Shown here: piece by piece, positions 43,221 to 51,793 of the stretch
Position numbering within the stretch: the stretch's first letter is position 1
How the letters are laid out: each line of letters begins with the position of its first letter
Translations under genes and position numbers: made by a program
Source: Rs1 sp038900335
GTDB taxonomy: Bacteria; Pseudomonadota; Gammaproteobacteria; Pseudomonadales; Balneatricaceae
NCBI GenBank assembly: GCA_038900335.1
Contig: JBBMRB010000008.1
Coordinates: forward strand, 1 to 64,000
Direction of reading: 5' to 3'
Length of the DNA stretch: 64,000 nt
The notes under the pieces: model-generated
Told to the model about the DNA's origin: nothing
Databases searched by the model: none
The model's input: the letters and a program-made list of their open reading frames with translations, nothing else

Positions 43221-43314
43221 ATTGGATCATCATTTGTGTTTTCTGCTAAAAAAGTCAGTATACTTATGCCGGTTTTAGCTTAAAACAACAACAAAACACA
43301 TTTTATGATCCAAT
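43221..43314. promoter_or_regulatory. Large inverted repeat between amtB and glnK
   Basis: Arms 43221-43242 and 43293-43314 are complementary at 19 of 22 positions, with a perfect outer 10 bp (ATTGGATCAT/ATGATCCAAT). Nested inside are GCTAAAA (43245-43251) and TTTTAGC (43273-43279). The folded RNA would fill most of the 153-bp gap and end 19 nt before glnK. Confidence 0.65.
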
Positions 43315-43333
43315 CTAAACAAAGGAGATACAC

Positions 43334-43672
43334 ATGAAATTAGTCACAGCTGTGATTAAACCTTTCAAACTTGACGATGTACGTGAAGCACTCTCAGAGA
43401 TTGGAATACAAGGCATCACCGTCACAGAAGTAAAAGGTTTCGGTAGACAAAAAGGCCACACAGAACTTTATAGAGGCGCAGAATATGTCGTCGATTTCTT
43501 ACCTAAGGTAAAACTAGAAGTCGCGATTGATGACGCTATGTTAGACCAAGTAATCGAAGCAATTACTGCGACTGCTAACACTGGAAAAATTGGCGATGGT
43601 AAAATCTTCGTTTCAGCATTAGAACAAATCATCCGTATCCGTACGGGTGAAACAGGCCCTGACGCTATCTAA
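43334..43672 (+). CDS. glnK: Nitrogen regulatory protein P-II (GlnK/GlnB)
   Basis: A 112-residue P-II trimer protein, standard length. It senses 2-oxoglutarate and ATP/ADP and controls AmtB, and usually the NtrB/adenylyltransferase systems. The T-loop tyrosine for uridylylation is Y51 in RGAEYVVDFLPK. KPFKLDDVREAL and TGKIGDGKIFV are the two P-II signatures. AGGAGA lies 8 nt before the ATG. Linkage to amtB supports GlnK. Confidence 0.95.
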   Translation: MKLVTAVIKPFKLDDVREALSEIGIQGITVTEVKGFGRQKGHTELYRGAEYVVDFLPKVKLEVAIDDAMLDQVIEAITATANTGKIGDGKIFVSALEQIIRIRTGETGPDAI

Positions 43673-43690
43673 GCGTTAACTTACCTGTAC

Positions 43691-43715
43691 GTAGGGCCTC
43701 TAGTCGAGGCCCTAC
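43691..43715. terminator. Hairpin after glnK
   Basis: A perfect GC-rich 10-bp stem (43691-43700 with 43706-43715) and 5-nt loop, 18 bp after the glnK stop. There is no T-run. Confidence 0.65.
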
Positions 43716-43996
43716 TCTCACACCATACCGCTTTTTATCCGCGTCATAATTACTGTAAGCTCCCCTGACAACATCGCTAAAGGCTTATTTAACAAGCTGT
43801 TTATGTATTACTAATAGCCACTGACTTCCTCAGCTCTTGTTAGCTATACTCTGCTGTAAATAATAACTCACACTTTATGTAGGTTTTATATTCACGTTAT
43901 TTACAAGCTCACAATAAGCAATCTTATAGCTTGGCGCTCAAAGCACTACTGATACTTAGAAACACTTAAAAGCAGCATAACGACTGCTAGCACTCA
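43716..43996. other. Intergenic region between glnK and cpxA ends
   Basis: About 280 bp between convergent genes. I see no gene, and no structure apart from the glnK hairpin before it. Confidence 0.5.
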
Positions 43997-45304
43997 CTAT
44001 TTAGCGCTCGCTAATGTCAGTTTAACGCATAGGCCATGAGGATGACTGTTTTCGATCATTAAATCACCGTGCTGGCTGATCATCGCTTGTTTGGCAATGC
44101 CTAAGCCTAAACCGTGACCATCGACATTGGTATCTAAGCGAAAAAAAGGATCGCATAATTTATCGATCACCTCTTCATCAACACCTGGACCATTATCGAT
44201 AATACAAATCTGCAAAGTGCTTGCACTAGGACTGTGCAATATCACAGAAACCTTACTATCACTAGGTGTGTGTTTTAAAGCATTACCTAACACGTTACTC
44301 AGGGCTCGCTCTAACAGCTGCGCCGAACCTTTAGCATTACAGTTAACATTGGCAGAAAAGACAGTATCAATTTTACATTGCACATCACCAAAGCTGTTAT
44401 CCGCTACGACTTTTTCCACAATAAGGCCAGCATCAATAACTTCGTGCTCTAAAGCTTGCTGTTGAAGCTTAGCTAAGGATAGCAACTCATCGATTAGATG
44501 AGTCAAACGCTGACACTCTAACTGAATACGATTAACTGCAGGATGAGCAAGCCCAACCTGCTGTTCAACAATACCACTAGCGGCTAATAACCTGGCCAAG
44601 GGCGCTCGCAACTCATGCGAAACATTTTGAAATAACTGTTGCTGCCCAACTAAATTGCGCTCGACATATTCCGCCATTTGGTTGAACTCTTTGGCAAAAT
44701 CACCAATTTCATCTCCTCTTCTTTGTAACTTATCACCGACTCTCACACTAAAATCACCTGCTTTTAGCCTCTTCACATACTCGCGTAGTTCATTCATCGG
44801 CTTAACGACAATGGCGCTGACAATAAAACTTGCGATGGTTGCACTCAATAAAATAAGCAACGCCTGCACTGATAAGATAAAGCCTTTCCAATAGTTAAGA
44901 GAGTTGCGCGGCTTCATCACTTTATAGTCAAGGCGGTATTCACTACCTGATTCTGTTGTCACAACTATTGTTTTTTTCTCGCCTTTAAACGTTTTTTCAA
45001 GACCCACTATTAACTTATTATTACTATCATAGATTTTAATGGGCGGCAGCGAATGTCGCCTTAGAAAGGCTTTGTCATCTGAATCAGCGCTGCGCTTTGC
45101 TACTTTTTCTCTAAATTCTTGACTAGCTTCTAACTTATCTAACAATCTCTCTGCCTGTAAGCGTATTTTATACTCCAACTTAGAGTTAAAGTTATCTTGT
45201 TGCGCTAGCTCCCCTATCACGATTGCGGTGACCATCATCACCACAAAACTAGATAACCACAACGACAGAAAAATTTTCCAGAACAAGCGCTTGAACCTAA
45301 ACAT
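43997..45304 (-). CDS. cpxA: Sensor histidine kinase CpxA
   Basis: A 435-residue inner-membrane kinase. TM helices at about 10-32 and 142-167 flank a periplasmic sensor of about 110 residues, then HAMP. The phosphorylated His is H230 in FQNVSHELRAPLARLL. The N box is LSNVLGNALKHTP and the G boxes are IIDNGPGVDEEV and GHGLGLGIAKQ. CpxA monitors envelope protein misfolding. It overlaps cpxR by 8 bp. The gene name rests on operon order, the CpxR box at 46074 and the divergent CpxP/Spy-like gene. Confidence 0.88.
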   Translation of the reverse strand: MFRFKRLFWKIFLSLWLSSFVVMMVTAIVIGELAQQDNFNSKLEYKIRLQAERLLDKLEASQEFREKVAKRSADSDDKAFLRRHSLPPIKIYDSNNKLIVGLEKTFKGEKKTIVVTTESGSEYRLDYKVMKPRNSLNYWKGFILSVQALLILLSATIASFIVSAIVVKPMNELREYVKRLKAGDFSVRVGDKLQRRGDEIGDFAKEFNQMAEYVERNLVGQQQLFQNVSHELRAPLARLLAASGIVEQQVGLAHPAVNRIQLECQRLTHLIDELLSLAKLQQQALEHEVIDAGLIVEKVVADNSFGDVQCKIDTVFSANVNCNAKGSAQLLERALSNVLGNALKHTPSDSKVSVILHSPSASTLQICIIDNGPGVDEEVIDKLCDPFFRLDTNVDGHGLGLGIAKQAMISQHGDLMIENSHPHGLCVKLTLASAK

Positions 45305-46013
45305 TACTTACCCCACCCTTACCTAACACAAGTAAGTAACCTTCACCGCGTACTGTTTTAATCACTTCTTGTTGTGGTAATAAATTGGCGATCTTTTGCC
45401 TTACTCTAGATAAATGCACGTCTATCGAGCGATCATATGCTGTGAGCGGCCTATGTAATACCTTTTCTGTTAAATCCGCTTTGCTGACCACCTTGCCAGG
45501 CGCCTGCATCAGTTGATGCAGTACATTAAACTCAGCACTTGTCAGCTCCAGCACCTTATCATTAATTACCACTTCCCTTAGCGCTGGGCGCAACGTAATA
45601 CCCATTAAGGTTATGTCTGCACTCGCTTGAGTATCAGTGTTAGTTGCACCTCTGCGCAAAACCGCCTTGATACGCGCCAACAACTCTCTAGGGTTACAAG
45701 GTTTCGCCATATAATCGTCTGCGCCCATTTCAAGGCCTAATATACGATCAATATCACCGCCTTTACCCGTCAACATAATCACCGGCATTTGACAGGCAGG
45801 CCTCAGTTGTTGCAACAGCTCTAATCCCGACATTTTAGGCATCATAATATCGAACACAGCGAGATCAAAGGCATCAGCACTTTTTAGCTTCTCTAATGCT
45901 TGCTCAGCACTATCAGCAATAGACACACTTAAGCCCTCAAATGTTAAGTACTCTGATAATAGTGATGTTAACTCGCGGTCATCATCAACCAATAACAATT
46001 TAATTGCCTGCAT
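45297..46013 (-). CDS. cpxR: Response regulator CpxR (OmpR family)
   Basis: A 238-residue regulator. The receiver shows acidic D10/D11, phosphoacceptor D55 (VFDIMMP), T82 and K104. The C-terminal winged helix of the OmpR type contains LTSAEFNVLHQLMQAPGKVV and the RSIDVHLSRVRQKI recognition region. It activates envelope-stress genes and is probably autoregulated through the box at 46074-46088, 61 bp before its start. Confidence 0.92.
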   Translation of the reverse strand: MQAIKLLLVDDDRELTSLLSEYLTFEGLSVSIADSAEQALEKLKSADAFDLAVFDIMMPKMSGLELLQQLRPACQMPVIMLTGKGGDIDRILGLEMGADDYMAKPCNPRELLARIKAVLRRGATNTDTQASADITLMGITLRPALREVVINDKVLELTSAEFNVLHQLMQAPGKVVSKADLTEKVLHRPLTAYDRSIDVHLSRVRQKIANLLPQQEVIKTVRGEGYLLVLGKGGVSNV

Positions 46014-46073
46014 GTATGTATCCTCTTAATGAATAAGCACAGTATATATGGCTATTGCTCAAATCTGCTGCTC

Positions 46074-46088
46074 TTTACACAACTTTAC
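46074..46088 (-). promoter_or_regulatory. CpxR box (GTAAA-N5-GTAAA)
   Basis: On the reverse strand the sequence reads GTAAA, five bases, GTAAA, an exact match to the CpxR consensus of E. coli. It lies between the divergent cpxR and CpxP/Spy-like genes. Confidence 0.85.
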
Positions 46089-46179
46089 ACTTTCGCAACC
46101 CTACTTATCATTTACTTAGTGGATAATTCACTCATCGCAACAAACAACATATACACACTGCTACTTAGGAGCAAAGACA

Positions 46180-46689
46180 ATGAAAAATAAAGCAATCGCA
46201 TTTCTAGCTATTCCAACAATGGCTCTATTAAGCTCATTCAACTTCGCAAATGCTGATGATACGAGCACCATCAAAACAGACGGGGCAAAACAACACAGTG
46301 AAAAAGGTGGTAAGCACAGAGGCCCAAGTATAGAGAAAAAAGTACAAAAGCTTACTAAGGTTTTAGAGTTAAGTGAAGCACAACAGACGCAAATTACAGC
46401 GTTGTTTGAAAAGCAAAAAGCTGCCCATAAAGCCGGTGCAGAGCAAAGAAAATCGCTACATGACGCTATTCGAGCGATTGATGTTAACGCTGCAGATTAC
46501 ACCGCGAAATTAGCACAAGTGAAGCAACAAGCGGGCTTAGAGGCGCAAAACAAAGTCGAAAAGATGCTGACAGCTAAACAAGAGATGCAGAAGATATTAA
46601 CGCCTGAGCAATTTAGCAAATTTGAAGAAATAAAAGCTAAAATGAAAATGAAAAGAGGCCAAAAACACGACAGACAAGAAAAGAGCTAA
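46180..46689 (+). CDS. CpxP/Spy family periplasmic protein (LTXXQ)
   Basis: A 169-residue exported protein with a signal peptide (to about residue 25, ANA/DDTS). The mature part is helical and highly charged, with the two LTxxQ-like repeats seen as LSEAQQTQITALF (about residue 64) and LTPEQFSKFEEIK (about residue 142). CpxP inhibits CpxA, while Spy is an ATP-independent chaperone; which one applies cannot be told. Divergence from cpxRA across a CpxR box favours a CpxP-like feedback role. The C-terminal tail is Lys/Arg rich. Confidence 0.85.
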   Translation: MKNKAIAFLAIPTMALLSSFNFANADDTSTIKTDGAKQHSEKGGKHRGPSIEKKVQKLTKVLELSEAQQTQITALFEKQKAAHKAGAEQRKSLHDAIRAIDVNAADYTAKLAQVKQQAGLEAQNKVEKMLTAKQEMQKILTPEQFSKFEEIKAKMKMKRGQKHDRQEKS

Positions 46690-46714
46690 ACAGCACTCAC
46701 TACTGTTGTTTCAC

Positions 46715-46741
46715 AAAAAAGGCGCCTAAGGCACCTTTTTT
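46715..46741. terminator. Bidirectional terminator between the cpxP-like gene and the second TRAP operon
   Basis: AAAAAAGG-C-GCC, TAA loop, GGC-A-CCTTTTTT, with T/A tracts on both sides, between convergent genes. Confidence 0.88.
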
Positions 46742-46769
46742 ATATAACGATGAGCGTACTAAATAGTGA

Positions 46770-48383
46770 TTAGTTCACTATTTCAGGCCCCATTATACTG
46801 TACGGTAGTGCTGTCGATAACCAAGGTACATAGGTGACAATGATTAAGAACAACATTAGTACTAGCATAAACGGTGTTGCCGCTTTAACTACTTTAGATA
46901 AACTCATACCCGTAATAGCTGATGTAACAAACAAGTTAAGCCCTATCGGTGGTGTAATCATGCCTATTTCCATGTTCACAACCATGATAATACCAAGGTG
47001 AATAGGGTCTATTCCCAACTCCATAGCTATCGGAAAAACAATAGGAGCAACAATTAGTAGCAACCCAGAAGGCTCCATAAACTGACCGCCTAGTAGCAGT
47101 AAAATATTGACTGCCACTAAGAAAGTAAACCAGTTAAAACCAACTTCTAGCATCCACTGTGTCACCATTTGCGGAATACGCTCTTCAGACAAGGTATGGG
47201 CAAATAATAACGCATTGGCAATGATGAACATCAGCATCAAGGTCGTTTTAGTACCCGATAACATCACTTCACGAGTATCTTTACTATAGACAGCAGGGAT
47301 AAATAACCTAGTTAATAACAATAGATTACGTCCCCATACTTTTAAGCCTAAAGCGACACATTGAATCGCGCTTTCACTAAGCTTAGAGCCTCTTTTATAA
47401 ATATAAAAGACGCTAAGTAATACACTAAAACCACCGCCCCAAGCCGCTCTACTAGCAGCGGTGACAGTTTCTGAATCGGCAGTGGCAAAGAATGACATAA
47501 TCATCCAAACCATGAAGAAAGACAACCCGTAAACCAAGCCATTAAAGCCAACACGGGCAGCACTAGAATCAGTATCGGCAACCCAAGTAATTCCCTTTAG
47601 CGGCCCCATATCGCGATAGACAAACAAGGCGATAAATATAGAGTACAGTGCAGCGACAGCAGCAGCTTCAGTTGGTGTAAATGCACCGCCGTAGATACCA
47701 CCCATAATAATAACGATCAGGAACAAGCCCCAGCCCGCATCTTTACCACCTTTAACGATGGCGCCAAAACCCTTCCACGGCTCTGAAGGTAAGTTTTTAA
47801 TTCTAGCGACGACATAAATCGCCAGCATTAGCATGGTGCCAGCCAGCAAACCTGGAATAACGCCAGCTAAAAACATCCGACCAACAGATACTTCTGTTGC
47901 CGATGCATAGACTACCATCACGATAGAAGGCGGTATTAAAATACCCAGTGTCCCGGCGTTAGCGATGATACCTGAAGCAAACTCTTTTGAGTAACCCACT
48001 TGGCGCATACCAACAATAGCAATACTACCAATGGCTACTACAGTCGCAGGAGATGAGCCTGATAGTGCGGCAAACATCATACACGCAAGTACCGAAGCCA
48101 TTGCAAGACCGCCACGAAAGTGGCCAACACAGGCAATTGCAAAATTAATTAACCGCTTCGCCACGCCACCTGTCGACATGAACGAGGAGGCCAATATAAA
48201 AAACGGTATCGCTAATAACGTGTAGTGCTGGCCTGCGCCAAACAACGATATAGCGACAGAAGTCAGCTTTGCATCTGACACAAAAGTAATAAATAGTATT
48301 GACGATAAGCCTAGCGAGATACCAACAGGTATCCCCAAAAACAGCAGCGTCAGCACTAGTCCAAACAGAATGAGTGGTTCCAC
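46770..48383 (-). CDS. TRAP transporter large permease, extended form
   Basis: A 537-residue DctM-type subunit. It is about 110 residues longer than the first system's DctM (427). The extra part lies in the middle (about residues 255-370) and includes about two more hydrophobic segments (GLSFFMVWMIMSFFATAD and a second near YIYKR). Flanking DctM segments are normal, e.g. FAALSGSSPATVVAIGSI and MITPPIGLNLFVTSAITGMS. The start is GTG at 48383 with AAGGA about 9 nt upstream. It follows its dctQ by 45 bp. Confidence 0.92.
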   Translation of the reverse strand: MEPLILFGLVLTLLFLGIPVGISLGLSSILFITFVSDAKLTSVAISLFGAGQHYTLLAIPFFILASSFMSTGGVAKRLINFAIACVGHFRGGLAMASVLACMMFAALSGSSPATVVAIGSIAIVGMRQVGYSKEFASGIIANAGTLGILIPPSIVMVVYASATEVSVGRMFLAGVIPGLLAGTMLMLAIYVVARIKNLPSEPWKGFGAIVKGGKDAGWGLFLIVIIMGGIYGGAFTPTEAAAVAALYSIFIALFVYRDMGPLKGITWVADTDSSAARVGFNGLVYGLSFFMVWMIMSFFATADSETVTAASRAAWGGGFSVLLSVFYIYKRGSKLSESAIQCVALGLKVWGRNLLLLTRLFIPAVYSKDTREVMLSGTKTTLMLMFIIANALLFAHTLSEERIPQMVTQWMLEVGFNWFTFLVAVNILLLLGGQFMEPSGLLLIVAPIVFPIAMELGIDPIHLGIIMVVNMEIGMITPPIGLNLFVTSAITGMSLSKVVKAATPFMLVLMLFLIIVTYVPWLSTALPYSIMGPEIVN

Positions 48384-48428
48384 AATATATTTCCTTCAAA
48401 TTCGCTTTACAGATCTTAATCCGCGGTA

Positions 48429-49109
48429 TTAATGATCTTTTAAGATATCTTTGTTTTCATCGACTAGCTCTTGCCCTTCGTGGCCACTAATCAACATACG
48501 ACGCTTACCGGTATAAATATCAATAAATGCCTGACCTGAGCGGTAAACCAATAAAGCTAAACTAATTGGTAATATAACCAGCACTAGCCAGCGATGTACT
48601 CGCGGCTGTAAACCGAATGTTTCTTGTAATATTTGAGGGTAGCGCAGCTCTTCAGAACCGATCCCTATCTTGAACATTTTCGCCCAGTATTCAATAGCTC
48701 CGCCTTTGACATCAACACCTAGTAAGTGCAGCCAAGTGGAATCAAGTAAAATAAGACCATAAAACATACTGCCCAGTGCACCGACCAGCGCCATCGCTTT
48801 TGTCACCGGTTTTGATACGGCATTGAGCACCAAATCAACACCTATGTGCACGCCTTTTTTGATGCCATAGCTCATACCTAACAAAATCAGCCAAGAAAAG
48901 GCTAATGTATTAAATTCAAGTGCAGCAGACCAGCCGCTATTAAATCCGTAACGCGCGACCACTTGTCCAAAAGATACCAACATAATGGCGCTAATAATAA
49001 AAATTAAAAAGTTTTCTTCAGCAGCATCGACCTTCTCAGGCCATTTACGCTCTAATAACCATATAATGGCAATAAGCAAAAAAAGATAATAGTGAGGCCA
49101 GTAAGCCAT
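48429..49109 (-). CDS. TRAP transporter small permease (DctQ type)
   Basis: A 226-residue small TRAP subunit, longer than average (about 170-180). Four helices are visible, the C-terminal one near LVLVILPISLALLVYRSG. Between helices 3 and 4 is a longer loop of about 45 residues (GVDVKGGAIEYWAKMFKIGIGSE in part). The start is the ATG at 49109, with GGGAG 7 nt upstream. It works with the extended DctM and the binding protein at 49320. Confidence 0.85.
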   Translation of the reverse strand: MAYWPHYYLFLLIAIIWLLERKWPEKVDAAEENFLIFIISAIMLVSFGQVVARYGFNSGWSAALEFNTLAFSWLILLGMSYGIKKGVHIGVDLVLNAVSKPVTKAMALVGALGSMFYGLILLDSTWLHLLGVDVKGGAIEYWAKMFKIGIGSEELRYPQILQETFGLQPRVHRWLVLVILPISLALLVYRSGQAFIDIYTGKRRMLISGHEGQELVDENKDILKDH

Positions 49110-49223
49110 GATCAAACTCCCGTTAAACACTCGTGCATTTAACTGATAAACAACTATTCATCAAGAATACGGTATAGGCAAACTCAATACGTGTTGTTAT
49201 TAAAACTGGACGGATAGAATACC

Positions 49224-49292
49224 ACGCACTAAAACATCCGTAATCTAGTGCGTTTATTAGTCTGCAGCCCTGTGCTAGCATGCTGCAGACTA
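49224..49292. terminator. Two tandem hairpins after the second dctP
   Basis: One stem pairs 49224-49231 with 49246-49253 (8 bp); the other pairs 49258-49268 with 49282-49292 (11 bp, perfect). They lie between the binding-protein stop and the dctQ start and likely stabilise or trim the dctP transcript. Confidence 0.6.
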
Positions 49293-49319
49293 TTTTCTGA
49301 CATTTTTAAACGATAGCGA

Positions 49320-50312
49320 TTAAGCTTCAGCGGCTGCTTTAATTAAATCTGCACCGATATCACTTTCAAATTTTTTCCAAACTGGCTTCATCGATTCAAC
49401 CCACAGCGCACGTTGCTCATCATTTAACACATTGATTTTGCCGTTTGCCTTGAGGATATTCTCTCTGTTCGCCAGCTCTTTCGCTTTAACATTCAAGTTG
49501 GCAGTTTGTGTCACTTCATCAGCAATTTTTAGGAACTGCTCACGTACTTCTGGCTCAAGCCCGTCTAAGAACTCAGAAGAAGTCATGAACAAGTAAGCTA
49601 ATAACTGATGGCTTGTTTCAGTAACGCTGTCTTGAACTTCAAAGAATTTTTTAGTGTAGATGTTAGACCAAGTATTTTCTTGACCATCAACAACACCTGT
49701 TTGTAATGCGCCGTATACTTCACTAAATGCCATAGGCTGAGGAGATCCGCCCATCGCTGCAATCATCGCTTTAGCAACATCAGAAGACTGTACGCGGAAC
49801 TTCATGCCTTCAGCATCACTTGGTACCAGTAACGGCTTGTTGCCTGAGAAGTACTTCATACCAGACATCCAGTAACCTAAACCAACGAAACCAACATCAT
49901 TCATTTCGTTTAATAACGTTTTACCTGATTCTGAATTGGTATAGCGAATAGCTGCATCCATGTCTTTAAAAATGAATGGCAAATCAAACACGCCATATTT
50001 ACGTGAGTAAGAACCGAACTTAGATAGTGAAGGCGCTAAAATTTGCACATCACCTAGCAATAGTGCCTCAAGTTCTTTTGAGTCGCCAAAAAGTGTTGAG
50101 CTTGGGAACACCTCAATACACATTTTGCCATCCATTTCCTTGTTAACACGATCAGCCAGCATATTCGCAGCGACTACTTTAGGGTGTGTAGTACCGCCTG
50201 TTACATGGCTTAATTTAGCAACAACTTCACCTGGTGCACAATCTGATGCACTGACTGCAGAAACACTTAACGCTAACGTTAGCGCTGTTAATGTTGTAGT
50301 TAATTTTTTCAT
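49320..50312 (-). CDS. TRAP transporter solute-binding protein (DctP type), second system
   Basis: A 330-residue periplasmic binding protein with a signal peptide at residues 1-22 (cleavage VSA/SDCAPG). Family signatures are GLGYWMSGMKYFSGNKPL, EGMKFRVQSSDVAKAMI (ligand Arg) and EVYGALQTGVVDGQENTWSNI (in part). It resembles C4-dicarboxylate-binding DctP in these segments. It heads the operon dctP-dctQ-dctM. No regulator is adjacent. Confidence 0.93.
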   Translation of the reverse strand: MKKLTTTLTALTLALSVSAVSASDCAPGEVVAKLSHVTGGTTHPKVVAANMLADRVNKEMDGKMCIEVFPSSTLFGDSKELEALLLGDVQILAPSLSKFGSYSRKYGVFDLPFIFKDMDAAIRYTNSESGKTLLNEMNDVGFVGLGYWMSGMKYFSGNKPLLVPSDAEGMKFRVQSSDVAKAMIAAMGGSPQPMAFSEVYGALQTGVVDGQENTWSNIYTKKFFEVQDSVTETSHQLLAYLFMTSSEFLDGLEPEVREQFLKIADEVTQTANLNVKAKELANRENILKANGKINVLNDEQRALWVESMKPVWKKFESDIGADLIKAAAEA

Positions 50313-50512
50313 TTCTTCAACCTCATTTTGTTTTTATTTAATTTGAGCAGATAGCTTATATCATTTTATATAACATAATTTGTAACCAATATTAGCAACT
50401 ATAATACCAACTGCAAAATATATTTATATCTATTTGATTTATATTGTTTTTTAATTACTTCGCAGTTGCTAGCTATCATCATGTAACGCACAGTTGACAC
50501 ATTAACCATTTA

Positions 50513-50535
50513 ATTTGGGTGGTTTTCCACCCAAA
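50513..50535 (-). terminator. Hairpin after the DUF2927 gene
   Basis: A TTTGGGTGG/CCACCCAAA stem with a 4-nt loop just past the stop at 50537. The T-run is poor. Confidence 0.6.
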
Positions 50536-50536
50536 A

Positions 50537-51349
50537 TCAACATCCCGCTATACGACAGACTTTCAATGATCTGGCATCACTATTCGCACGGGCGATCACT
50601 CCCTCACGTCGCATCTTCGCTATTAAGCTAGTCAACACCGGTTTTAATTGAGCTTTTCCCATCCCCTGTTTAACTTCAGGGCTGTACAGTAGCTTCAATA
50701 ACACGACATCCAGACCTGTGAGGTAACTGTTTGGCGTTTTATCATTAAAGATTGATGGGTAAACAGCATCAGAATCCCTGGGAATACCCATTGTTTGCGT
50801 TATCTCTTCAACAATACAAGATAGTAGTTTAGCATGCATTCTCGCTTGATCTACCGGTATATAGATCATCGCACTTTGTATATCGCCTGAATTTTTCGCT
50901 TTCATCGTCGCTAAACAAACAGCACTTTTAAGATATTGTAATGACTGCGGCCCTACTGTTGCTCTAACTAATGCCGGCAGCTTTCTTTGCGAGGTAAAAT
51001 AGTACTGTATATTTGCTTCTTTTTTGCTCTTTACTCTGATGATTTTCAAGCCAGTAAGTGCTCTTAAATCCGCTATTTGAGCATTCAGTAACTTATTGTG
51101 CAGTTTTGTATCTGCCACTTGGTGCGCCACATATATTTTAACAGTGCCAGACCACTTTTTAACACTGAGCCCACCACTTGCATACTCACTGCCAAGCACT
51201 GTTTCAAAAAAACTGTTGATAATAAATGATGTACTTTGCCAAGGCTGAGCAGTACTAGCGAATGTAAGATTCGGTAAAACTAAACAACAGAGCATGATAA
51301 TACGGTAAATTGTACGTGTGAAAAACGATCTCTTGTTAACACTAAGCAT
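50537..51349 (-). CDS. DUF2927 domain protein (exported)
   Basis: A 270-residue protein with a signal peptide or anchor (hydrophobic core about residues 15-31, ending near TFA/STAQ). The C-terminal part (about 90-230) fits DUF2927: YIPVDQARMHAKLLSCIVEE with a metal-site-like HAKLLSCIVEEITQTMG and the following DSDAVYPSIFND. DUF2927 proteins are of unknown function; the His/Glu-rich helix suggests a zincin-like site. Single gene, divergent from ppnP. Confidence 0.75.
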   Translation of the reverse strand: MLSVNKRSFFTRTIYRIIMLCCLVLPNLTFASTAQPWQSTSFIINSFFETVLGSEYASGGLSVKKWSGTVKIYVAHQVADTKLHNKLLNAQIADLRALTGLKIIRVKSKKEANIQYYFTSQRKLPALVRATVGPQSLQYLKSAVCLATMKAKNSGDIQSAMIYIPVDQARMHAKLLSCIVEEITQTMGIPRDSDAVYPSIFNDKTPNSYLTGLDVVLLKLLYSPEVKQGMGKAQLKPVLTSLIAKMRREGVIARANSDARSLKVCRIAGC

Positions 51350-51462
51350 CCGTTAGCTCCCTACTTTTACAACCAAATAAAAAAATAATAGCTTATCTGT
51401 AAATGATTTACTTATAATCGAGCGATATTTCACTCTGAACTTAAAAATTAACAGGAATGACT

Positions 51463-51744
51463 ATGATCTCGACTAATGAATACTTCGATGGCAAAGTAAA
51501 ATCACTCGCTTTTAGCAACTCACAGGGCCAAGTGACTAGCGGCGTGATGGATATCGGAGAATATGTATTTGGAACAACACAACACGAAATAATGAAAGTT
51601 ATCAGTGGCGAGTTATCAGTAAAATTACCACAGCAAGATAATTTTGTAAGTTTTGGCGCCGGCAGTGAATTTGAAGTTCCTGCTAACGCTGAGTTTACTG
51701 TCATCGTTAAAGAACAAACCGCATACCTTTGCTTTTATAGCTAA
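51463..51744 (+). CDS. ppnP: Pyrimidine/purine nucleoside phosphorylase PpnP
   Basis: A 93-residue single-domain cupin of the PpnP (YaiE, DUF1255) family, which phosphorolyses several nucleosides to bases and ribose 1-phosphate. ISTNEYFDGKVKSLAF at the N-terminus, TSGVMDIGEYVFGTTQHEIM and GAGSEFEVPANAEF are typical. The start is the second ATG (51463), because AGGA is 6 nt before it but abuts the first ATG at 51457. Terminator follows directly. Confidence 0.93.
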   Translation: MISTNEYFDGKVKSLAFSNSQGQVTSGVMDIGEYVFGTTQHEIMKVISGELSVKLPQQDNFVSFGAGSEFEVPANAEFTVIVKEQTAYLCFYS

Positions 51745-51752
51745 GCAGCGTT

Positions 51753-51793
51753 ATGCGTATGCTAACTGACAAGTTTTAGCATACGCATATTTA
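51753..51793 (+). terminator. Terminator after ppnP
   Basis: A perfect 13-bp stem (51753-51765 with 51776-51788) with a 10-nt loop, followed by ATTT. Confidence 0.8.
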
